This document shows, piece after piece, positions 1 through 8,636 of a stretch of 64,000 nucleotides of DNA (its first letter is position 1; every line of letters starts with the position of its first letter). Where the stretch lies: NCBI RefSeq assembly GCF_009769755.1, contig NZ_SDWJ01000001.1, forward strand, positions 1,426,001-1,490,000. Direction: 5' to 3'. The notes under the pieces were generated by a model. It worked only from the letters and a program-made list of their open reading frames with translations, was not told the DNA's origin and did not search any database. Origin of the DNA: Sphingorhabdus profundilacus (lineage in GTDB: Bacteria > Pseudomonadota > Alphaproteobacteria > Sphingomonadales > Sphingomonadaceae). Both the position numbers and the translations under genes were made by a program.

Positions 1-906
1 ACTCCATTGCCAGCCGCCTGGCGTGCGATTGACCACCCGCAAGCTGGCATCGACGCCGCTATTCTGATTGTCCGAAAAATCAAAGCCACGGTCCCGATCA
101 TCAGTAAAGGCGCGCATATTGGCCTGTAATTCGGTGTTCGCGGACAAGGGCGCAACCGCCCGAATGGCGATACCCCCCTGTTCATAGGCCGCCGGACGAT
201 CAACAGCGCCGCGTTGACCTTCCTTGATCGGGATGAAGCCGTCACCGCGCGTGAAACTGCCTGATACCGAGATGCTGCCAGCGCCCAGGCTTTGCAAGAT
301 GGCTGCCTTGGCATCGGCGCTGTTCCGGCTGCCAAAATAAGCAGCGCCTGTAATCCGATCCATGTTTTGCAGGCTATCCAGTTCGACCACACCCGCAAGC
401 GCGCCTGTTCCGGCCGCCACCTGACCTGCGCCGCGCCTGATGCGTACTGAGGCAAGCTGCAAGGTGTCATACCCAGGCCAGCTAATCCAGCCGCCAAATG
501 GATCAGCCTGCGGGACATCATCCAGCAAGAGTTGCGCCCGCGACGACGCATTGCCGCCCAGCCCTCGCAATGTGATGCCCTGGCTTGTTGGATTGGCCGA
601 GCGTGCATCGGAACGCCGGAATTGCTGCAATCCTGCTGCTTGGGCCAATGCATTTTCAATGCGGGTGATATTCCCGCCTAATGTTATCTGAGATATCGGG
701 TAACTGCTGTCGCTTTTTGTTTCCGCCAAAGCCCCGGTGACGACAATGTCCTTTTGATTTATTTTCACTGGATAATCGTCAAAGCGGCGGACACAGCCAT
801 AGGTTGCCTGATCATCCGGATCGCGCACGGGCCATTCGCAATCTTGCGCCACCACCGGCGCAGCTATTATCAGCAGTGGTACTGCGGTTAACATCGCAGC
901 TTTCAT
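1..906 (-). CDS. TonB-dependent outer-membrane receptor, N-terminal part
   Basis: Partial gene: 302 codons from the ATG at 906 run open to the window edge. The product begins with a signal peptide (basic start, hydrophobic core, ending near PVVAQ), then a TonB-box-like stretch (KDIVVTG, about residue 50), then a plug domain with ITLRGLGGNASSR, QLLLDDVPQADPFGG and a VRIRRGAGQ motif near residues 105-160, followed by the first barrel strands. The family imports siderophores, cobalamin or glycans across the outer membrane; the substrate cannot be told from this part. Two cysteines (CEWPVRD, YGCVRR) lie between signal peptide and TonB box and may form a disulfide. The start overlaps the stop of the upstream isomerase gene (ATGA at 903-906), suggesting translational coupling. 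Confidence 0.88.
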   Translation of the reverse strand, partial: MKAAMLTAVPLLIIAAPVVAQDCEWPVRDPDDQATYGCVRRFDDYPVKINQKDIVVTGALAETKSDSSYPISQITLGGNITRIENALAQAAGLQQFRRSDARSANPTSQGITLRGLGGNASSRAQLLLDDVPQADPFGGWISWPGYDTLQLASVRIRRGAGQVAAGTGALAGVVELDSLQNMDRITGAAYFGSRNSADAKAAILQSLGAGSISVSGSFTRGDGFIPIKEGQRGAVDRPAAYEQGGIAIRAVAPLSANTELQANMRAFTDDRDRGFDFSDNQNSGVDASLRVVNRTPGGWQWS

Positions 907-1538
907 GCTTCAGGATTTACCACATCAGGGTGTGCTGCTTTGAACGCTGGCAGGTCGGTCAAAACAGCATCGATCCGGACCAGTTTCGGAAATGCCGCCA
1001 ATGGCGTTTCAAACCGTCTGGCATTTGCCATTTGCGGCACCAGACAGACATCCGCCAGATTAGGCAAGTCGCCGCCGAACAGGCCGTCCGCTGGAGCCAT
1101 GGCTTCCAAAGCTGTAAAGCCTTCGATTATCCAGTGGCGGTACCAATTGTCGATGGCATTCTGATCCTGTCCCATTTGGTCTTTCAGATATTTCAGCACA
1201 CGCAGATTGTTGATCGGATGGATATCGGCGGCAATCAAAAGGGCCTGCGCCAAGGTTTTCGCGCGATCCACAGGGTTTGATGACACCATTGCCGGATCAG
1301 GATAGTTCGCGTCGAGATAATCGATAATCGCAAGGCTTTGGATCAGGTCATGCCCGTCAATCGACAGCATCGGCACAAAACCCTGCGGGTTGCGGGCGAC
1401 ATAATCAGCAGACTTATGCTGCCCTTCTATCAGACTCGTTGGAACACTTTGGTAGGTCACACCCTTTAGGTTGAGAGCGATGCGAACACGATAGCTGGCC
1501 GAAGAGCGCCAATAGTCAAAAAGCAGGATTTCGTTCAT
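903..1538 (-). CDS. maiA: Maleylacetoacetate isomerase, GST zeta class
   Basis: Glutathione-dependent isomerisation of maleylacetoacetate to fumarylacetoacetate in tyrosine/homogentisate catabolism, cytosolic. The 211-residue protein opens with a thioredoxin-fold domain carrying the zeta-class motif SSASYRVRIAL (about residues 11-21; the canonical form is SSCSWRVRIAL, so the usual cysteine is alanine here), then NPQGFVPML and QSLAIIDYLD, the glutathione-contact segments, followed by the all-helical domain with NNLRVLKYL and a late LADVCLVPQ. The frame stays open upstream to a TTG at 1565, but the family begins close to the ATG at 1538. Neither site has a clear Shine-Dalgarno. No other homogentisate genes are in the window, so the exact substrate is inferred from family only. 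Confidence 0.85.
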   Translation of the reverse strand: MNEILLFDYWRSSASYRVRIALNLKGVTYQSVPTSLIEGQHKSADYVARNPQGFVPMLSIDGHDLIQSLAIIDYLDANYPDPAMVSSNPVDRAKTLAQALLIAADIHPINNLRVLKYLKDQMGQDQNAIDNWYRHWIIEGFTALEAMAPADGLFGGDLPNLADVCLVPQMANARRFETPLAAFPKLVRIDAVLTDLPAFKAAHPDVVNPEA

Positions 1539-1632
1539 GTCGGTCGGGTTAGCATGCCGCCACAAAAAGGCAAAAACATTGCGGCAATATGATTGTACGC
1601 TATGAACGGTAAAGAGAAATTGAGGAGCACGT

Positions 1633-2055
1633 ATGTTTTATAGAAAATTATCCACTGCCTGTATTGCCCTGGGCTTATTGTCCGCATCGGCCCATGCCGC
1701 CGCGCCGGTTACGGGACGCTGGGTGACCCAAAGCAAAGATGGTGTGGTTGAAATCTACGAATGCGGGGCAACGATTTGCGGAAAGCTCGCCAAATTTCTG
1801 GTGCCACCACCCAACGGGATTGGCCAGAAAGACATTAACAATCCGAACAAGACGCTGCGTGGCCGGACATTGCTGGGGATGGATATTCTGACTGGTTTCA
1901 AAGAAGCCGGAAATGAATGGAAGGGACAGATTTACGACCCCAAGTCGGGCAAAACCTATCGGTCAGTAATTTACAAAGGCAAGTCGGGCAATCTGGTTGT
2001 CAAGGGCTGTATCGGACCATTCTGTCAGGCACAGTCCTGGGCTCCTGCGCGTTAA
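1633..2055 (+). CDS. DUF2147 family exported protein
   Basis: 140 residues. A signal peptide ends near AHAA (about residue 23). The mature part follows the DUF2147 pattern: GRWVT, then VEIYECG and CGKLA with two close cysteines, NNPNKTLRGR, LLGMDILTGF, WKGQIYDPKSGKTY and GNLVVKGCIGPFCQAQSW. Members are small periplasmic beta-rich proteins of unknown function. The start is supported by GGAG at 1622-1625. Four conserved cysteines suggest two disulfides in the periplasm (inference). It is monocistronic, flanked by a divergent gene upstream and a convergent small gene whose 3' end overlaps its own. Confidence 0.85.
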   Translation: MFYRKLSTACIALGLLSASAHAAAPVTGRWVTQSKDGVVEIYECGATICGKLAKFLVPPPNGIGQKDINNPNKTLRGRTLLGMDILTGFKEAGNEWKGQIYDPKSGKTYRSVIYKGKSGNLVVKGCIGPFCQAQSWAPAR

Positions 2056-2263
2056 ATGGTAGATCCGCAACCTTGCGGAACAGTCGCATATGGTTTTTGA
2101 ACTGGTCAGGCTCTTTGCGCCAATAGCCCAGCTTATAGAGCTCCACCAAAGATTGCCGCAGCAATTCCCGCGCCGCAGCAATTTCGGTGGAGGTCCCAAT
2201 TGCCAGAACGGCAGTTAGTCGTTCACAGCGATGTTGCAGCTTGGCCAAGGCAACCAAGGTCAT
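2000..2263 (-). CDS. Small hypothetical protein
   Basis: 87 residues with no family I recognise. The ATG at 2263 follows a good Shine-Dalgarno (GGGAGAAGG, four bases upstream). The product is cytosolic-looking and largely helical, with alternating charged and hydrophobic residues (ALAKLQHRCERL, AARELLRQSLVELYKLGY) and a basic C-terminus. It lies directly downstream of the ABC-2 permease gene on the same strand (78 bp) and its last 56 bases overlap the 3' end of the convergent DUF2147 gene. The ribosome-binding site and helical composition argue for a real gene; the overlap and absence of a family keep this moderate. Confidence 0.5.
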   Translation of the reverse strand: MTLVALAKLQHRCERLTAVLAIGTSTEIAAARELLRQSLVELYKLGYWRKEPDQFKNHMRLFRKVADLPFNAQEPRTVPDRMVRYSP

Positions 2264-2341
2264 AAAGCCTTCTCCCGTTAGGAGATTAAACGGCCCCAAC
2301 TTTAGCTATTTTAGCTTTGTGTCCGTTTTGGACATCTCTAT

Positions 2342-3199
2342 TTATGCGCGCAATTTCCAGCCTGATCGCAGCAGCGCGTAACAGATGGCTGCCAGCACAA
2401 TATTGATCGTAAGCAACAACAACGCGCCAAATTGCACCGGACTGTCGGCGCTGCCGATAAAGCCGTACCGAAAGCCCGATATGACGTAGAAAAACGGGTT
2501 GGCATGGCTGATCGCCTGAAAAGTCGGGGCGAGTTTGTCTACCGAATAAAATGTACCCGACAGCAAAGCCGCTGGCGCCACGACAAAATTTGAAACCGCA
2601 GCGGCATGATCAAATTTCTCCGCCCAGATTGACGTCATAACGCCAATCAAAGCGAGCATCATTGACCCCATCAATCCGAACCACAAAACAGCCCAGAAAT
2701 GGAGCGGAATGACATTGACATTGGGCCAGAATGCCATCGCCAGCCAGATCGTCCCGCCCACCATGAATGCCCGCGTCACGGCCGCTGCGGTCAATGCGGT
2801 AAGCACCTCTGCGTTGGAAAGCGGCGGCATCAGATAATCGACAATGGTGCCCTGTATCTTGCCGACAAGCAGGGAAAAGCTGGAATTGGCAAATGCGTTT
2901 TGCATCATGCCCATGATTATCAGGCCAGGTGCGATGAAATCGGCGAAAGAAACGCCAAGCACCGTCGGTTTGACTGTCCCCAACGCGACCGTAAAAATGA
3001 TAAGATAGAGCAGCGTCGTAATCGCCGGTGCCCAGATTGTCTGGAGCTGAACCTTGAAAAACCGCCGCACCTCTTTCATATAGAGCGTGTTCAGACCGAT
3101 CCAATTGACATGGCGGATGTGCCTGACCCCATCGGGCAGTTGAACGATTGGTGTCGAATCCCTATCTGGGCCATGTGCGGTTTTTTGGTGGATACTCAT
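2342..3199 (-). CDS. ABC-2 type transporter permease
   Basis: 285-residue integral membrane subunit of an ABC-2 exporter (YadH/NodJ-like). After a ~45-residue cytosolic leader comes the amphipathic connecting helix LYMKEVRRFFKVQLQTIWAP and six predicted membrane segments, with FIAPGLIIMGMMQNAF, GKIQGTIVDYLMPPLS and the ABC-2 signature-like NPFFYVISGFRYGF near the C-terminus. The frame runs open a further ~220 codons upstream, antisense to gcrA, but the residues there are arginine- and cysteine-rich shadow, so the ATG at 3199 is preferred although its Shine-Dalgarno is weak. No ATPase gene is adjacent; the partner must be encoded elsewhere. The cargo is unknown. Confidence 0.85.
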   Translation of the reverse strand: MSIHQKTAHGPDRDSTPIVQLPDGVRHIRHVNWIGLNTLYMKEVRRFFKVQLQTIWAPAITTLLYLIIFTVALGTVKPTVLGVSFADFIAPGLIIMGMMQNAFANSSFSLLVGKIQGTIVDYLMPPLSNAEVLTALTAAAVTRAFMVGGTIWLAMAFWPNVNVIPLHFWAVLWFGLMGSMMLALIGVMTSIWAEKFDHAAAVSNFVVAPAALLSGTFYSVDKLAPTFQAISHANPFFYVISGFRYGFIGSADSPVQFGALLLLTINIVLAAICYALLRSGWKLRA

Positions 3200-3292
3200 C
3201 GCGCAATCGACTATCGGCTTGCAGCTTCGACCGCAAGGCGCAATTGCGCGCCAACGGCGGCGCGGCGTAATTGAATTTGGGAAAAGAAACAT

Positions 3293-3955
3293 ATGTCCTG
3301 GACTGACCAGCGGATCGATCAATTGAAAACCCTTTGGGAAAAGGGTCTGACCGCGAGTCAGATCGCCGAAGAGCTGGGCGGTGTGTCGCGTAACGCGGTG
3401 ATTGGCAAGGCCCACCGGCTGGGCCTGAAATCGCGCCCTTCCCCTGTAAAGGCCAATGAGCCTGAGAAAAAAGCAGCGCCAAAAAAGGCGACGCAGGTAA
3501 AACCCATCGCGATAGCGCCTGCCAAGCCAAGAGTTGCAGCCGCAGCACCGGCCGCGCGATCGGCAGATGCAGCTCCAGCCTCTGGTGAAGCGCCAGCGGA
3601 GCGGACAGCATCGCCGATGCCCCGCATCGTTTCGATCGGACCGGGCGGTTTCATGCGTCAAGGCCCCGGCGATCAACAGGCCCCTATCCCGCCTGCACCA
3701 CCACGGCGCCTTGTCCCTGCAAAACCCAGCCCGGAAATGGCGAACAAGACGTCCTTGCTCGATCTGAATGAACGCGTGTGCCGTTGGCCCATGGGCCATC
3801 CCGGCGAAGCGGACTTCCATTTTTGTGGTGACGCTGTGAACCCGGGCTTTCCTTACTGCGTCGAACATTGCGGCCGCGCTTATCAGGCGCAGTTACCCCG
3901 CGGTGTCCGTCGTCCCCCGCCGCCCATGCCATTTGGCGGCCCGCGGGTTCGCTAA
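3293..3955 (+). CDS. gcrA: Cell-cycle regulator GcrA
   Basis: 220 residues. The N-terminal ~45 residues are the GcrA DNA-binding domain (MSWTDQRIDQLKTLW, GLTASQIAEELGG, SRNAVIGKAHRLGL), a helix-turn-helix that in Caulobacter binds GANTC sites methylated by CcrM and recruits sigma-70 holoenzyme. A long Ala/Pro/Lys-rich linker (about 50-150) leads to the C-terminal sigma-interacting domain with CRWPMGHP, FHFCGD and PYCVEHC, where cysteines are conserved. The family occurs almost only in Alphaproteobacteria, which helps place the organism. The gene is divergent from the ABC-2 permease with 93 bp between and ends at a bidirectional terminator. Confidence 0.95.
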   Translation: MSWTDQRIDQLKTLWEKGLTASQIAEELGGVSRNAVIGKAHRLGLKSRPSPVKANEPEKKAAPKKATQVKPIAIAPAKPRVAAAAPAARSADAAPASGEAPAERTASPMPRIVSIGPGGFMRQGPGDQQAPIPPAPPRRLVPAKPSPEMANKTSLLDLNERVCRWPMGHPGEADFHFCGDAVNPGFPYCVEHCGRAYQAQLPRGVRRPPPPMPFGGPRVR

Positions 3956-3964
3956 CCAGACCAT

Positions 3965-3994
3965 AAAGGGCGACCTGCAAGGGCCGCCCTTTTT
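3965..3994. terminator. Bidirectional intrinsic terminator between gcrA and the convergent peptidase gene
   Basis: AAAGGGCG (3965-3972) pairs with CGCCCTTT (3985-3992), followed by more T on the plus strand; the A run at the left arm gives T residues on the other strand. It sits between two convergent stop codons. Confidence 0.8.
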
Positions 3995-3997
3995 GAT

Positions 3998-6900
3998 TCA
4001 GCTTGTGACATCAATCACATTGTCGTCGGAATTGCGGTCAATGTAGAAGTTGTAGGGATCGATGCCCGCAAAGGCCGGTTTGCGCTTGGACTTGATGACG
4101 ATCTGTTGCTTGCCACCTTTGACTGGCGTCCGATCAATCGAGATCACGTCTTTCGCACCAAAGGCCCCTATTCCGGGCCGGGCGCCAAACAATCCGATTT
4201 CGATATTCTCGTCAAGTCTGGCCGGTTTTTCTTTGCCTTTGCTGTCTGCATAAAATTTATCGGCTTCCAACATGACTGTGGTCGTCCAAAGGCCATCACG
4301 ACCTTTTACTGCCTTGGCTTGCTTGGCTTTCAAATCATAAATTGTGATGCGTTCGAACAGGTCGGTAATCAACGCCTGCTGCTCGGCTGTTGTCGCTTCC
4401 TTTCGCAATTCGGAAATCAGGTCGACAGACCGGTGGAATGGTGCAGGCTTGAATTTCCACGTCCGGATGAAACGGCTGAGTGCCCGGTTTACCGCGTCTT
4501 CACCCAGTCTTTCCTGCAAAAGATAGAAAACCAGCGACCCCTTGCGATAGTGGATATAGGGCTGATTTTCTACGCGGTACAGGGGCTGTTCACCGATCGC
4601 ATCACCTTTGCGTCCCCCCAGATATTGGTCGAGTTCATATTTCAGGAACCGGCGGATCTTGTCCGGTCCATAGATTTTTTTCATGACCATCAAGGCAGAA
4701 TATTGGGCCAGCGTTTCGCTGGTCACGGTCTGCCCTTGCATATCGGCACCGACCACCTGATGCGCCCAATATTGGTGCGCCAGTTCGTGCGCGGTAATAT
4801 AGGTTACATAGTCTATGGCATCGGGGTCCGTCACATCGGCGGCAAAACCCACGCTTTCGGAATAGGGCATCGTCCCGGCAAAAGCCTGCGCGAAGCTCTG
4901 ATATCCCGGAAACTCAATGATGCGGGCATGGTCAAATTGATATGGACCAAAATTGGCCTGATAATAATCCAGCCCTGCCTCCAACGCCCTGATCATTTTG
5001 GGCACATTCCATTCATGACGCGGGTCGTGATATATGGACAGCAACACGCCCTTATGATTTTTCTCGGTTAACTTGTAACGAGCCGACTGGATCGACAGGA
5101 AATTGTGAATGGGCGCCGAGCTGACAAAATGGGCTGTCCGGCGTCCGTTTTTACTTTCATCTGATACCTTTCGACCCGGAGCAATCGGCACCTGATCGGC
5201 GTCGGTGGTGACAGTGATGTCGGACAAGACCCAGTCGGTGCGGACATAATTTTCCCGCGTCGCCGACATATTCTCAAGCTTTGCCATCCGTAGCTCGGCA
5301 GGCAGCCCCTGCCGCCGTCGCTGGGTTCGATCTTGCAACACCCCTTGACGATTCATGCCGACAATCGGTGCGAATTCGAAATTATTGACGAATGTCCCGT
5401 TCAGATTGACCGATGTCGCCGGTGCACCATTTCGAAACCCGCGATGATGTATGCGGGACTGGAAATCGAGCCGGGTTTCCGCACCGGGCTGTAACGGTTG
5501 GTCGAACCGGAAGATGCGGTATCCAAATTTCTTGTCGTCCTGCACCAATTTGGCACCTGCGAGCGCAAGTTTAGGATAAACCACATCTCGATCACCCTGA
5601 CGGATATGAACCTCGGTTATCGGTTTGCCCGTTTCATTCCGCATAGCATAGCTTCCGGTCACCTCCATCCGCCGGTCCTTGGGGAAGATAATTGCGTCGA
5701 GCTTGACCGATTTTACCACCGGCCGCAGCAGGTTTTCATATTTTAGATATTTCTTCTCATAATCCGCTTGAAATGCCTCCGCCTCGTCACTGGTTTCGTA
5801 GCGGTTGAGCACCTTGAAATTCTGCCAGGCATAGACGCCGGTCACAGTCATGGCGGCGATGCTGACGCCGATCAGGGCCAGGGGCACGCCGCGCAAGCCT
5901 GGCTGAACCCTTCTGACACGGCTGCGCCAACGTGTGTCGGTGCCACGAGGCCACACCAGATGCGCGATCACCAGCAAGATCACGCCAAATGCCAGCCAAT
6001 ATCCGCGCAATATCCACGCACCATAGCCAAAACCACCATCGCCGTTCATATCGCTCAGCGGCGTCAGCGGGTTTGCACCATAGATATAAAGGGCGTTGGT
6101 ATACCCCATATTCCTTAAAAAAATGCCGGATATGAACCACAGCAGAAACAAACCCCAGCCCACATATTTGTTCGGACTGACGGCTTGCAGAAACACAGCC
6201 AATATCGCGACCATCAGCATTTCTGCGGTCGTTGGCAGGACGAACCAGAACAGATAGTTCGCAAAGCCGAATTCCGCCGCGCCCTTGATGAGTTGGAATA
6301 TCAATCCTGTGCCCATGGCAACGGCATTGATGCTCAATAAAATTACCAGAATGGCCAGCACTTTAGGGATGGTAATGACCCAATTGGCCGCCGGAGTGGA
6401 ATCAATGATTTCATTGATTTTGACATCCCGTTCACGCCATACCAATTCACCGCCGTAAAACACCGCGATGATCAGCAGGAATATCGAAAACCCGTTGATG
6501 ATATTGGTGATGATATCGGCCCCAACCGGATAGGAGGGCGTGCCATAGGCAGTCTGGGTTAGCCATAATCCAGCCATTGTGTTGATCAGTGCAATCAACA
6601 TCAAAACAATTAGGCCGGGGCTTTGCAGGACCTGAAGAATTTCCAATTTGAGCCGGACCAAAAACTGCGTCCGGGTCGTGAAACTGCCAAATGTCTGGGA
6701 CAATACTGGCATTGCGATCATCTGGACGCCGTCATCGCTGTCGCCCATTTTCTGCCGCGCCAGCTTTTTCAGTTTCCGTTTGGACGGCGCGCGTTCTTCC
6801 ATTGAAAAGCGCCAATAGGTTACCGCCAGCAGAACGGCAGAAACAAGCAGCACCAGCACTCTGTTGAACAACAGCTGTTCACTGAACGGCAGCAATTTTG

Positions 6901-7588
6901 TATTCATATCCGCCGCCGTCCAATAGCGGGTTGCCTCACCCAACGCCCCGAAACCCAAGGGTTCGAACCGCGCGAGCAAATCCTGATATTCGACTTTTGA
7001 TCCCAATATCGTTGTCACGATCAAATAGCCCATGAAGAACAATACGACGCCGATGTAACTCCACAGCATCGACCGCGTGATCGTCGCGAGACCGAACAGC
7101 AGGCTGCACATCAGGAAAATATTCGGAACCGCCAGGATCAGATAAGGCCAAAGATAATAAGCAGGATTATTCGGCCCAACGGTTTCAGGGTCGACCCATG
7201 GCATGGACACACCGACCAGCATCCCCACGGGAACGGCAAAATATCCCAGCAGCGCAACGGCCAGACCGCCAATATAGCGCCCCAGAACATAGTTGGTTTT
7301 GCCAATGGCTGTCGCTTTTATAATCGGGCCAAACCCGCTGGAATCGTCGCGGACAACCGCGTTGGCGACAAAGGATGTGATCACGAACAGATAAAAAAGC
7401 GACGTCAGGGCCATCATCGATGCGATTGCATGGGGGGCATTTTCATGCACAGTCCCGGGTGTGCCAATGCTGACATTTTCACTGGCGGTGACACCAAAGC
7501 CCAGAAGAAAAAACAGCAGCAGCGAAACCCAGAACACCGGATTGCGAAGTTGATAGCGCAGTTCAAAGCGCGCGACGTCAAACAGCAT
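3998..7588 (-). CDS. ABC transporter permease fused to M1 family aminopeptidase
   Basis: 1196 residues. The N-terminal ~560 residues hold two ABC-2 permease halves, each with about six membrane segments, joined by a cytosolic linker rich in lysine and arginine (RAPSKRKLKKLARQK, near 270). After a last membrane segment (~575-595) the remainder is extracytoplasmic and resembles an M1 metallopeptidase: a beta-rich domain, then the gluzincin motif HELAH at about residue 931 with the distal glutamate in SETLAQYSALM, and a helical C-terminal region. M1 enzymes are zinc aminopeptidases. The usual upstream GAMEN substrate motif is not obvious; FAGTMPYSESVGF occupies the corresponding place. A strong AGGAGGAG precedes the start, 12 bp after the ATPase gene. 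Such fusions are known in databases, but I know of no proven substrate. Confidence 0.88.
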   Translation of the reverse strand: MLFDVARFELRYQLRNPVFWVSLLLFFLLGFGVTASENVSIGTPGTVHENAPHAIASMMALTSLFYLFVITSFVANAVVRDDSSGFGPIIKATAIGKTNYVLGRYIGGLAVALLGYFAVPVGMLVGVSMPWVDPETVGPNNPAYYLWPYLILAVPNIFLMCSLLFGLATITRSMLWSYIGVVLFFMGYLIVTTILGSKVEYQDLLARFEPLGFGALGEATRYWTAADMNTKLLPFSEQLLFNRVLVLLVSAVLLAVTYWRFSMEERAPSKRKLKKLARQKMGDSDDGVQMIAMPVLSQTFGSFTTRTQFLVRLKLEILQVLQSPGLIVLMLIALINTMAGLWLTQTAYGTPSYPVGADIITNIINGFSIFLLIIAVFYGGELVWRERDVKINEIIDSTPAANWVITIPKVLAILVILLSINAVAMGTGLIFQLIKGAAEFGFANYLFWFVLPTTAEMLMVAILAVFLQAVSPNKYVGWGLFLLWFISGIFLRNMGYTNALYIYGANPLTPLSDMNGDGGFGYGAWILRGYWLAFGVILLVIAHLVWPRGTDTRWRSRVRRVQPGLRGVPLALIGVSIAAMTVTGVYAWQNFKVLNRYETSDEAEAFQADYEKKYLKYENLLRPVVKSVKLDAIIFPKDRRMEVTGSYAMRNETGKPITEVHIRQGDRDVVYPKLALAGAKLVQDDKKFGYRIFRFDQPLQPGAETRLDFQSRIHHRGFRNGAPATSVNLNGTFVNNFEFAPIVGMNRQGVLQDRTQRRRQGLPAELRMAKLENMSATRENYVRTDWVLSDITVTTDADQVPIAPGRKVSDESKNGRRTAHFVSSAPIHNFLSIQSARYKLTEKNHKGVLLSIYHDPRHEWNVPKMIRALEAGLDYYQANFGPYQFDHARIIEFPGYQSFAQAFAGTMPYSESVGFAADVTDPDAIDYVTYITAHELAHQYWAHQVVGADMQGQTVTSETLAQYSALMVMKKIYGPDKIRRFLKYELDQYLGGRKGDAIGEQPLYRVENQPYIHYRKGSLVFYLLQERLGEDAVNRALSRFIRTWKFKPAPFHRSVDLISELRKEATTAEQQALITDLFERITIYDLKAKQAKAVKGRDGLWTTTVMLEADKFYADSKGKEKPARLDENIEIGLFGARPGIGAFGAKDVISIDRTPVKGGKQQIVIKSKRKPAFAGIDPYNFYIDRNSDDNVIDVTS

Positions 7589-7600
7589 GGTCGCTCCTCC

Positions 7601-8476
7601 TCAAGCTGCGCGGCGAAGGTCGGCAAGCGTGGTGAAATACACATCTTCCAGCCCCGCTTCGACATCATCAAAACCGGCAGGCTTGCTGTCCGCAAGAATG
7701 TGAATGATCGTCCGTCCTGCAAATAACCGCGTGGAAATCACCTGATATTGCTGTTGATGCGCCTCCAACTCATCACGGCCAATTGTCTTTTTCCAGATCC
7801 GTCCCTTGGTTTGGGCAATCAGGTCAAGCGGCGCGCCTTCCAATTGTACCCGGCCACCGGCAAGAACCGCCATGCGCGGACACAGGTCAGCCACGTCGTC
7901 AACAATGTGGGTGGACAGGATGATAACAACATTATCGCTGATTCCGGCCAATAGGTTCAGGAACCGGTTCCGTTCTTCGGGATCAAGGCCGGCGGTTGGC
8001 TCATCGACGATGATCAGCTCGGGCGATCCGATCAGGGCCTGGGCAATACCAAAGCGTTGCCGCATACCGCCTGAAAATCCGGCGATAAACTGGTTTCGAT
8101 GGTTCCACAAATTGGTCTGGTTCAACAGCGTTTCGACAACAGCTTTGCGTTCGCCCTTGCCCGAAACGCCTTTAAGCACGGCCATGTGGTCGAGCATGTT
8201 GAACGCGGTAACACGCGGATAAACGCCGAAATCCTGCGGCAAATAGCCCAGGCGTTTTCTCAATTCTTCCGGATTTTGCAAAATATCAAGGTCGCCAAAT
8301 TTGATCGAACCACTGGTGGGGGTTTGCAGCGTCGCGATGGTTCGCATCAATGTCGATTTTCCCGCACCATTTGGACCGAGCAGGCCATACATGCCCCTTG
8401 GGATAGAGAGGTTTACGTTATCAAGTGCCCGCGTCCCGTTTGCGTAAACATGACTGATCCCAGAAATCTCAAGCAT
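7601..8476 (-). CDS. ABC transporter ATP-binding protein
   Basis: 291-residue nucleotide-binding subunit: Walker A GPNGAGKST (34-42), Q-loop LPQDFG, signature FSGGMRQR, Walker B LIIVDEPTAGLDP and H-loop STHIV, in the order of DrrA/CcmA-type exporters. The ATG at 8476 is preceded by GGAGAGGG and matches the usual start MLEISG; the frame extends 37 codons further without support. It is the first gene of a two-gene operon with the permease/peptidase fusion, so the two almost surely form one transporter. It is divergent from parE with a 160-bp shared promoter region. Confidence 0.93.
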   Translation of the reverse strand: MLEISGISHVYANGTRALDNVNLSIPRGMYGLLGPNGAGKSTLMRTIATLQTPTSGSIKFGDLDILQNPEELRKRLGYLPQDFGVYPRVTAFNMLDHMAVLKGVSGKGERKAVVETLLNQTNLWNHRNQFIAGFSGGMRQRFGIAQALIGSPELIIVDEPTAGLDPEERNRFLNLLAGISDNVVIILSTHIVDDVADLCPRMAVLAGGRVQLEGAPLDLIAQTKGRIWKKTIGRDELEAHQQQYQVISTRLFAGRTIIHILADSKPAGFDDVEAGLEDVYFTTLADLRRAA

Positions 8477-8636
8477 AAACACCCTCTCCGTATTATGTCC
8501 GCAATACGCTATGTCCCCATCTTTGAACAAATACTCTCTTTCGACAAGCAATCGGCTAATATCGACCAAAAACTTTCCTGTGGGCAAATCGATACGGCGC
8601 TTGCACGGGTGACTCCGCGCGTCCTATACCATTGGT

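Noticed and set aside
3200-3868. Upstream extension of the ABC-2 permease frame to 508 residues
   Set aside because: It is antisense to gcrA and has shadow composition; the family begins near the ATG at 3199.
4106-5071. Plus-strand frame of 321 codons
   Set aside because: Antisense to the M1 peptidase region; no family pattern.
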